DNA from: Planctomycetota bacterium
GTDB lineage: Bacteria > Planctomycetota > Planctomycetia > Pirellulales > Thermoguttaceae
NCBI GenBank assembly: GCA_013202535.1
Contig: JABMRP010001405.1
Span: 1-5,938, forward strand
Direction: 5' to 3'
Length of the DNA stretch: 5,938 nucleotides
The translations under genes were made by a program, and so were the position numbers. The notes beneath the pieces are model-generated. The model was given only the letters and a program-made list of their open reading frames with translations, searched no databases and was not told where the DNA came from. Each line of letters begins with the position of its first letter. Position 1 is the first letter of the stretch. Positions 1 through 5,142 of the stretch are shown here, piece after piece.

Positions 1-1
1 G

Positions 2-469
2 CTCTGGGAGTGCAAGGCGAGGGAAATCCACACCACGGTCGACACCACCTGCCATGCCGAGTGGAGTATCTTGGAATCGATCGACGATTGCGTAGACTTG
101 TATCTGTGCGACCTGAAACACATGGACCCGGAGGCACACCGGCGGCTGACCGGCGTCTCCAACGAACAGATTCTGGAGAACATCGGCCGGTTGGCCCAGC
201 GCGGCGGTGCGATGATTATGCGGATTCCCATCATTCCGGGGGCCAACGACGACCCGCGAAATCTGGCGGCGACGGGCCGTTTTGTGGCGCAACTGCCCGG
301 TGTGTGCCAGGTCGACGTACTCCCCTACAATGAAGCGACTCCCGCGAAGATTTCCCGGCTGGTGCAGGGGGGCGGTTTGCCCGAGTTTCGGCGAGCCGGC
401 CAGCAGCAAATGCAGATGATTGCCGAAGGGCTCCGAGCTTTCGGGCTTACCGTGACCATAGGCGGATGA
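2..469 (+). CDS. Glycyl-radical enzyme activating protein (radical SAM), C-terminal part
   Basis: This is the last 155 codons of a radical-SAM activase; the 5' end lies left of the window, so the CxxxCxxC cluster motif is not visible. The frame is open from base 2 to the TGA at 467-469. Visible family signatures are TTVDTTCHAEW, then DLYLCDLKHMDPEAHRRLTG with the DLK motif typical of PFL-activase-like proteins, then NEQILENI, RIPIIPGAND, and VDVLPYNEATPAKISRL near the C-terminus. Such enzymes use a [4Fe-4S] cluster and S-adenosylmethionine to generate the 5'-deoxyadenosyl radical that abstracts hydrogen from the glycine of the partner enzyme. The partner GRE gene starts three bases after this stop, so translational coupling and a dedicated pairing are likely. 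Whether it also carries the extra ferredoxin-like cluster domain found in many GRE activases cannot be seen. An in-frame TTG at 71 is not a real start, because homology extends upstream of it. Confidence 0.93.
   Translation, partial: LWECKAREIHTTVDTTCHAEWSILESIDDCVDLYLCDLKHMDPEAHRRLTGVSNEQILENIGRLAQRGGAMIMRIPIIPGANDDPRNLAATGRFVAQLPGVCQVDVLPYNEATPAKISRLVQGGGLPEFRRAGQQQMQMIAEGLRAFGLTVTIGG
460..466 (+). promoter_or_regulatory. Shine-Dalgarno site of the GRE gene
   Basis: AGGCGGA lies inside the last codons of the activase gene, six bases before the ATG at 473. This purine-rich site supports ATG 473 as the start of the glycyl-radical enzyme and the close translational linkage of the two genes. 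Confidence 0.5.
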
Positions 470-472
470 ACC

Positions 473-2833
473 ATGAACGGTCGAGTTGAACGATTGCGGC
501 AGCAGAGCGTCGACACGCGCCCCTACCTGTCCACGGAGCGGGCCGAGTTGGTCACCGCGTTTTATCAGAGCGGCGCGCCGCGGAAGGTCTCGGTCCCGGT
601 GGCCCGGGCGCTTTTGTTCCAATACTTGATGGAACACAAAACGGTCTACGTGGGCCCGGGCGAGTTGATCGTCGGCGAGCGGGGGCCGGCTCCCAAGGCA
701 ACGCCCACGTATCCGGAACTCTGCTGCCACAGCCTCGACGACCTGGAGATTCTCGACCGCCGCGAGCGAACTCCCTTTGCCGTCAGCGACGAGGTCTCGC
801 GGACGTACGCCGACGAGATCATTCCCTACTGGTCGGGCAATACGATCCGCGATCGGGTGTTCGAGGGGATGAGCGAGGCGTGGCAGGCGGCGTTCGACGC
901 GGGCGTGATTACCGAATTCATGGAGCAGCGGGCACCCGGCCACGCAATTCTCGACGACAAGATCTACAGCCGGGGGTTTCTCGATTTCAAGGAGAAAATC
1001 GCCGCGGTGCGCGAGCAACTCGACTTCTTGAACGACCCCCGGGCGTACGAGAAGCGGGAAGAGCTTCGGGCGATGGATATCTGCGCCGACGCGATCATCG
1101 CCAACGCACGGCGTCACGCGGCCCGAGCGCGGGAATTGGCCGAGGAAGAGACCGACCGCCAGCGAAAACGCGAGTTGCTGACCATTGCCGAGGCGTGCGA
1201 GCACGTGCCGGCCCACGCGCCGCGTACGTTTTACGAGGCGTTGCAGAGCTACTGGTTTGTCCATCTGGGCGTGATCACCGAACTCAACACCTGGGACTCG
1301 TTCAACCCGGGCCGACTGGACCAGCACCTCCATCCCTTCTACACCAAAGATCTGGCCGAGGGCACGCTGACCCGCGAGGCAGCCGAGGAACTGCTGCAAT
1401 GCTTCTGGGTCAAATTCAACAATCAGCCGGCGCCGCCGAAGGTGGGCGTGACCGAAGAGCAAAGCGGCACGTACACCGACTTCGCGCTGATCAACCTCGG
1501 GGGCGTAAAACCCGACGGCAGCGACGCCGTGAACGAAGTCTCCTACCTGATGCTCGACGTGGTGGAGGCGATGCAACTGGTGCAACCCAGCGCGTGCATC
1601 CAATTGAGCAAGCGGAACCCCGAACGATTCTTGAAACGTGCCTGCCGGGTCATTCGCACGGGCTTGGGTCAACCGTCGGTCTTCAATACCGACGTCATCA
1701 TTCAGGAGATGCTGCAAGACGGCAAGACGCTGGCCGATGCGCGTTGCGGGGGCCCCAGCGGGTGTGTCACCGTGAGCGCGTTCGGTAAGGAAAGCTGCAC
1801 GCTGACGGGTTACTGCAACTGGCCCAAGATCCTGGAGTTGACCTACCACAACGGCGTCGACCCTCGAACCGGTCGGCAGGTGGGCCCGCGGACGGGCGAT
1901 CCGTGCGAGTTTGAGTCGTACGAGCAATTGTTCGAGGCGTTCGTGCGGCAGCTTCAGTATTTCGTCGATCTGAAGATCGCCGGCAACAACGTGATCGAAC
2001 GCATTTTCGCCAATCTCATGCCCGCCCCCTACATGTCGCTGCTGATGGACGATTGCATCGCCCGGGCCACCGATTATCACGCCGGCGGGGCACGATACAA
2101 TCCGACGTACATCCAGGGCGTCGGGCTGGGAACGCTGGCCGATTCGCTGGCCGCGGTCAAGCGACACGTGTTCGATCGGCGCACCTACTCGATGCGCCAG
2201 GTGCTCGACGCTCTGGCGGCCGACTTTGCCGGCCAGGAAGAGTTGGCCCTGGTGCTGGCCAATCGCACGCCCAAGTACGGCAACGACGACGAGTATGCCG
2301 ACGCGATCGTGGCCGAGGTGTTCGCCGCTTATTACCGCGTGCTCAACGGTCGCCGCAACACCAAGGGGGGCAAGTACCGGGTCAATCTGCTGCCGACCAC
2401 CGTTCATATCTATTTCGGTCAGGTTGTCGGCGCGACGCCCAACGGCCGCAAGGCGGGAGTGGCGCTCTCCGAGGGTATTTCTCCGTGCCAGGGCGCCGAT
2501 GTGCATGGTCCCACGGCGGTGGTCCAATCGGCGGCCAAGATCGACCACGCGCGGACCGGGGGAACGCTGTTGAACATGAAATTTACCCCCCAGACACTCG
2601 ACGGTCCGGGCCTCGACCGCCTTGGGGATCTGATTCGCTCCTACTTCAAGCTGGACGGACACCACATTCAGTTCAACGTGATGGAGGCGGAAACGCTCCG
2701 CCGCGCCCAGGAGAATCCCGAGGAGTATCGCAACCTGATCGTCCGCGTGGCCGGCTACAGCGACTATTTCGCCGACGTCGGGCGCGAACTCCAGGACGAG
2801 ATCATCTCACGCACCGAACAAGAAGGATTCTGA
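473..2833 (+). CDS. Glycyl-radical enzyme, HypD/PFL-like, with atypical Cys-Val-Thr active site
   Basis: This is a complete 786-aa glycyl-radical enzyme (PFL-like N-terminal domain plus C-terminal Gly_radical domain), cytoplasmic and oxygen-sensitive by family. The C-terminal radical loop reads IVRVAGYSDYF, with the radical glycine at Gly761, 25 residues from the end as is usual. The thiyl cysteine is Cys431 in GGPSGCVTVSAFGKE. Other family blocks are TYPELCCHSLDDLEIL near residues 83-97, NTWDSFNPGRLDQHLHPFY near 275-295, GTYTDFALINLGGVKPDG near 330-347, and AGGARYNPTYIQGVG in the C-terminal half. These resemble, from memory, the trans-4-hydroxyproline dehydratase (HypD) branch, and length and spacing also fit. 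The oddity is position 433: dehydratases, lyases and decarboxylases have Glu two residues after the cysteine, and this protein has Thr. Hydroxyproline or glycerol/diol dehydration is therefore doubtful and I assign no substrate. The gene lies between its activase and a UroD-like gene. Family assignment is very secure; the specific reaction is unknown. Confidence 0.96.
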   Translation: MNGRVERLRQQSVDTRPYLSTERAELVTAFYQSGAPRKVSVPVARALLFQYLMEHKTVYVGPGELIVGERGPAPKATPTYPELCCHSLDDLEILDRRERTPFAVSDEVSRTYADEIIPYWSGNTIRDRVFEGMSEAWQAAFDAGVITEFMEQRAPGHAILDDKIYSRGFLDFKEKIAAVREQLDFLNDPRAYEKREELRAMDICADAIIANARRHAARARELAEEETDRQRKRELLTIAEACEHVPAHAPRTFYEALQSYWFVHLGVITELNTWDSFNPGRLDQHLHPFYTKDLAEGTLTREAAEELLQCFWVKFNNQPAPPKVGVTEEQSGTYTDFALINLGGVKPDGSDAVNEVSYLMLDVVEAMQLVQPSACIQLSKRNPERFLKRACRVIRTGLGQPSVFNTDVIIQEMLQDGKTLADARCGGPSGCVTVSAFGKESCTLTGYCNWPKILELTYHNGVDPRTGRQVGPRTGDPCEFESYEQLFEAFVRQLQYFVDLKIAGNNVIERIFANLMPAPYMSLLMDDCIARATDYHAGGARYNPTYIQGVGLGTLADSLAAVKRHVFDRRTYSMRQVLDALAADFAGQEELALVLANRTPKYGNDDEYADAIVAEVFAAYYRVLNGRRNTKGGKYRVNLLPTTVHIYFGQVVGATPNGRKAGVALSEGISPCQGADVHGPTAVVQSAAKIDHARTGGTLLNMKFTPQTLDGPGLDRLGDLIRSYFKLDGHHIQFNVMEAETLRRAQENPEEYRNLIVRVAGYSDYFADVGRELQDEIISRTEQEGF

Positions 2834-2843
2834 CCCGTCGCCC

Positions 2844-3911
2844 ATGAACACAACCTCCCTTGACAATCTTCGGCGGCTGACAGAAGGCGGCCCGGGACAG
2901 TGGATTCCCTTCACGCTGGACGTCGGCTCGCAACCCGGCTTCAGCGAGCCCGTGCAACGAACCTTTAAGCGGCTCACCGGCGCCGACTCCGCGGCCGAGT
3001 ACTTCGGCTCCGACGTGCGATGTTTCTCGTTGCCCGTACGATTCGGCGGTGACGAACCGAGTGCATTGCACGAATCGGTGGAGCCGGGAACCACATTCGA
3101 CGAGTGGGGTGTCGGCCACGTGGCCGCCGACACCGAAGGCACGGTCGATCGCATGTTGCCGCCGCTGGCCCGGGCCAACTCGCCGCGCGACGTCGAGAAG
3201 CTACCACCGCCGCTGGTCGATACGAGCGTCGACACGGCCCCCATCGAGCGCTATCACGCGGCCGGCTATCCAGTCTTCGGCTATGGGGGGAGCGTGTATG
3301 AATGGGCGTGGTGGCTGCGGGGCATGGAAGAGTTCATGGTCGATCTGGTCGACAACCCGCCGCTGGCCGAGGCAATTTTGCACAAAACGGCCGCCCACAC
3401 GACACGCCTGTCGCTGGCTACCGCCCGTGCGGGAATCGACGTGCTGGCGATGTACGACGACGCGGGCAGTCAGCGGGGCATGCAGATCTCGCCGGCGTTG
3501 TGGCGGCGGTTCGTCAAACCGGTCTGGACGGAAGTCCTCGCGACCGTCCGCAGCGCATTCCCCCACGTAAAATTCTTCCTGCACAGTTGCGGTAAGATCG
3601 ACGCGATCGTGCCCGACGTGATCGAATGCGGCTTCGACATCCTCCATCCGGTGCAGCCGGAGTGCATGGCGTTTGAGGAGGTCCATCGCGAATTCGGCCG
3701 CGATATTCTGCTGGCGGCAACCGTTTCCTCGCAGAAGGTTTTTCCCTTCGGCTCGGCCGAAGAGGTGCGTCAAGCGGTCCGTCGCCTGGCCGCCGTCGCC
3801 GGGTCCGATCGTCGCTGTCTGCTGATGCCCTCCAACGTGATCCAGCCGGAGACCCCGTGGTCGAACGTCGTGGCGTTTGCCGAAGAGGCAGCCGCGCTGC
3901 GGGGCGAGTGA
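2844..3911 (+). CDS. Uroporphyrinogen decarboxylase (URO-D) family protein, MtaA/CmuA-like
   Basis: This 355-aa complete protein has the URO-D fold signatures. They are YDDAGSQRGMQISPALWRRF around residues 203-222, FFLHSCGKIDAIVPDVIECG around 244-263, DILHPVQPEC around 265-274, and a C-terminal block ending VIQPETPWSNVVAF. The His247-x-Cys249 pair matches the zinc-binding H-x-C of corrinoid-dependent methyltransferases such as MtaA, MtbA and CmuA, which pass a methyl group between a corrinoid protein and a thiol or pterin. True haem-pathway HemE has a different N-terminal motif and lacks HxCG. The third zinc cysteine of MtaA-type enzymes, expected near the PSNVIQ segment, appears to be Asn331; Cys274 or Cys325 could substitute. 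It starts ten bases after the GRE stop and is probably cotranscribed. The nearest purine-rich site, AGAAGGA at 2821-2827, lies 16 bases before the ATG, so initiation may depend on ribosomes finishing the GRE gene. The exact substrate is unknown. Confidence 0.9.
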   Translation: MNTTSLDNLRRLTEGGPGQWIPFTLDVGSQPGFSEPVQRTFKRLTGADSAAEYFGSDVRCFSLPVRFGGDEPSALHESVEPGTTFDEWGVGHVAADTEGTVDRMLPPLARANSPRDVEKLPPPLVDTSVDTAPIERYHAAGYPVFGYGGSVYEWAWWLRGMEEFMVDLVDNPPLAEAILHKTAAHTTRLSLATARAGIDVLAMYDDAGSQRGMQISPALWRRFVKPVWTEVLATVRSAFPHVKFFLHSCGKIDAIVPDVIECGFDILHPVQPECMAFEEVHREFGRDILLAATVSSQKVFPFGSAEEVRQAVRRLAAVAGSDRRCLLMPSNVIQPETPWSNVVAFAEEAAALRGE

Positions 3912-3933
3912 ATTTGGCGAAATGGAGATTCAC
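3908..3933 (+). repeat. Inverted repeat spanning the UroD stop and next start
   Basis: GTGAAT (3908-3913) and ATTCAC (3928-3933) are perfect 6-base complementary arms with a 14-base loop. The hairpin includes the UroD stop codon in its left arm and ends two bases before the ATG at 3936. The Shine-Dalgarno GGAG (3924-3927) sits in the loop. An alternative small hairpin, ATTT-GGCG-AAAT (3912-3923), competes with it. No U-run follows, so this is not a typical intrinsic terminator. It may modulate initiation of the next gene or be chance. Confidence 0.25.
3924..3927 (+). promoter_or_regulatory. Shine-Dalgarno site for the membrane protein gene
   Basis: GGAG lies eight bases before the ATG at 3936, a standard spacing, and supports that start codon. 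Confidence 0.5.
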
Positions 3934-3935
3934 CG

Positions 3936-4748
3936 ATGAAGCGAGTTAATCGTGTCGCGCTGGTCGCGGCCATCTTTCTTTGCGGTCTGGGAATCGTCTC
4001 AAGCATCGGGGGTATCGTCGGCAGTTGGCTTCTCAGGAAACCGCTGACGGAACGGATCCTCAATGTGTTGTCGCAAGCCGAAGACGCCACGGCTCGTATC
4101 ACGGTCGGAACCACGGTCGTCGGCCGGGGGTTGGAGTATGCCGATCAGCGAGTGGCCGATATTCAGCAGGGCGTGGATGCATCGACGGGCAATTCCCCGC
4201 CGCAAGACGCGGATCTGGTCGCCGTTTCGGATACCTTACAAAAGGAGATCCTCTCGGAAGTTGACCGGGCAAAGGCGACGGTGGATTCGATCCATCAGAC
4301 ACGGGCAATGATCGCCAACACATTGCAGGCGGTCAACGCCACGACGTTTGTTAGCTTCACGGGACAGGACCCCAAGTTCGCCCGGCTGGAGCGGCTTTCC
4401 AACGATCTTCCGCAGTTGGCCAAGGTGATCGAGAGTTCGCTGGCCGACGCCCGAGAAAACCATCCCGATCAAGAGCGAAAAGCCGTTGCCTCGCTGATCG
4501 ACAAGCTCCCCGAAATCGATCAGCGGCTCCAAGAGACGCGCGAAGGGCTTGCCGAGTTTGAAGCCCACGTTGACCGAATCGGCACGGACTTGACCGTTGC
4601 CAGAATCTGGATCCCCATCTGGTTGACCCTGGGAGCCGCCGGTTTAACATGCCTGCTGCTATGGAGTGTGCTGGCCCAGTTCAGCCTCCTGATGCATTGC
4701 CGGTCGTTTCTTATGCAAGCGGAATGCGAGCGGGACAGCGATGTATGA
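3936..4748 (+). CDS. Hypothetical two-segment membrane protein with helical/coiled-coil middle
   Basis: This 270-aa protein belongs to no family I recognise. A basic start (MKRVNR) is followed by a hydrophobic, glycine-rich segment at about residues 7-32, which is a membrane anchor or uncleaved signal. Residues about 35-220 are hydrophilic, rich in Ala, Glu, Asp, Arg and Gln, with few glycines or prolines and frequent heptad-like hydrophobic spacing (for example around LQKEILSEVDRAKATVDSI and DKLPEIDQRLQETREGLAEF). This suggests long helices or a coiled coil. A second membrane segment at about 223-253 starts IWIPIWLTLGAAGL and is followed by a short polar tail. The likely topology is both ends cytoplasmic with the helical part in the periplasm, resembling the sensor portion of chemoreceptors but without any signalling domain. 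It begins 24 bases after the UroD-like gene on the same strand, so cotranscription is plausible, but a functional link to the radical enzyme is unproven. Confidence 0.82.
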   Translation: MKRVNRVALVAAIFLCGLGIVSSIGGIVGSWLLRKPLTERILNVLSQAEDATARITVGTTVVGRGLEYADQRVADIQQGVDASTGNSPPQDADLVAVSDTLQKEILSEVDRAKATVDSIHQTRAMIANTLQAVNATTFVSFTGQDPKFARLERLSNDLPQLAKVIESSLADARENHPDQERKAVASLIDKLPEIDQRLQETREGLAEFEAHVDRIGTDLTVARIWIPIWLTLGAAGLTCLLLWSVLAQFSLLMHCRSFLMQAECERDSDV

Positions 4749-4781
4749 TTCTCGGGCTGGCATCGGTTGACCGCGTCCGAT

Positions 4782-4787
4782 TATAAT
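4782..4787 (+). promoter_or_regulatory. Possible -10 promoter element
   Basis: A perfect TATAAT hexamer stands out in otherwise GC-rich DNA, 40 bases before a strong Shine-Dalgarno site. There is no good -35 at 16-18 bases upstream; TTGACC at 4767-4772 is only nine bases away, too close for normal spacing. It is probably the surviving promoter of the broken serine hydrolase gene that follows. Confidence 0.45.
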
Positions 4788-4826
4788 GTGGGCGTGAACG
4801 TCTCACCGATGATCGTCAAGCGAACC

Positions 4827-4833
4827 AGGAGGA
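4827..4833 (+). promoter_or_regulatory. Strong Shine-Dalgarno of a broken gene
   Basis: AGGAGGA is the best ribosome-binding site in the window, seven bases before tandem ATG codons at 4841 and 4844. The frame it opens stops after 28 codons (TGA 4925-4927) and is not the frame of the protein remnant that follows, so this looks like the preserved start region of a gene whose body has been lost. Confidence 0.5.
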
Positions 4834-4840
4834 CCACCCG

Positions 4841-5081
4841 ATGATGTTACGTGCTGATCTTGTTCGGCCTGGGTTTCTCCGTGGTCGTGCGGAAGAGTCC
4901 GTGGGATCCGGCGGCCGTGGTGGGTGAATACGGATGGGGCGGCGCGGCCAGTACCCATTTCTGGATCTCACCGAAACACGACATGTTCGTGGTGGCGTTG
5001 CAGCAATACATGCCCTTCAATTCCACCATCGAAAACAAGGTGAAACCGCTGGTGTATGAAGCGGCTGTCGAGGCGCAGTAA
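4841..5081 (+). pseudogene. Remnant of class-C beta-lactamase-family serine hydrolase (C-terminal tail)
   Basis: Only the last ~74 residues of a beta-lactamase/penicillin-binding-protein-like hydrolase remain, readable from about 4851 to the TAA at 5079-5081. The recognisable segment is FGLGFSVVV, then VVGEYGWGGAASTHFWISPK, then a strand like MFVVALQQYMPF and a short helix. GWGG corresponds to the third (KTG-like) active-site strand of this family. The catalytic SxxK and YxN motifs, which need about 300 more residues upstream, are absent. The frame is closed upstream by TGA at 4842-4844, and the ATG with the strong ribosome site at 4841 is in another frame (+1 shift). This pattern fits an internal deletion that joined the first codons to the tail out of frame. 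A GTG at 4851 could in principle start a 76-aa peptide, but it would not be an enzyme. An assembly error is an alternative. Confidence 0.75.
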
Positions 5082-5091
5082 CGGCCTTACG

Positions 5092-5137
5092 GGCGACCGA
5101 CCAACCATTGGCCGGAACGGACGGTGAGGAGGTCGCC
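5092..5137. terminator. Weak inverted repeat between convergent genes
   Basis: GGCGACC (5092-5098) pairs perfectly with GGTCGCC (5131-5137) across a 32-base loop that itself contains a small CCAA-CCA-TTGG hairpin (5101-5111). It lies in the 61-base gap between the hydrolase remnant and the convergent - strand gene, where a bidirectional terminator is expected. There is no T-run on either side and the loop is long, so the call is weak. Confidence 0.2.
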
Positions 5138-5142
5138 GGAAA

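Noticed and set aside
880..1788. Long open frame (302 codons) overlapping the GRE gene on the same strand
   Set aside because: Arg/Gly-rich translation without family motifs, fully inside the GRE gene, typical of an alternate frame in GC-rich coding DNA.
473..2833. Naming the GRE as pyruvate formate-lyase or hydroxyproline dehydratase
   Set aside because: PFL has adjacent Cys-Cys in the active site, which is absent here, and HypD has Cys-Val-Glu, whereas this protein has Cys-Val-Thr.
2053..2847. 264-codon open frame overlapping the GRE 3' end
   Set aside because: Composition dominated by Arg, Gly and Ala with no recognisable domain; shadow of the GRE frame.
3201..3773. 190-codon open frame on the - strand inside the UroD-like gene
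   Set aside because: His/Arg/Val-rich antisense translation with no motifs; the + strand frame has clear URO-D signatures.
2844..3911. HemE of haem biosynthesis
   Set aside because: The HxCG zinc-type motif and the GRE operon context fit MtaA/CmuA-like proteins rather than haem-pathway uroporphyrinogen decarboxylase.
4767..4787. TTGACC plus TATAAT as a complete sigma-70 promoter
   Set aside because: The spacer is only nine bases, far below the 16-18 needed; only the -10 element was kept as a candidate.
4841..4927. Possible 28-residue peptide from the strong ribosome site and ATG at 4841
   Set aside because: The initiation signals are good, but the peptide is Arg/Gly-rich and overlaps the hydrolase tail in another frame; it is better explained as the broken start of that gene.
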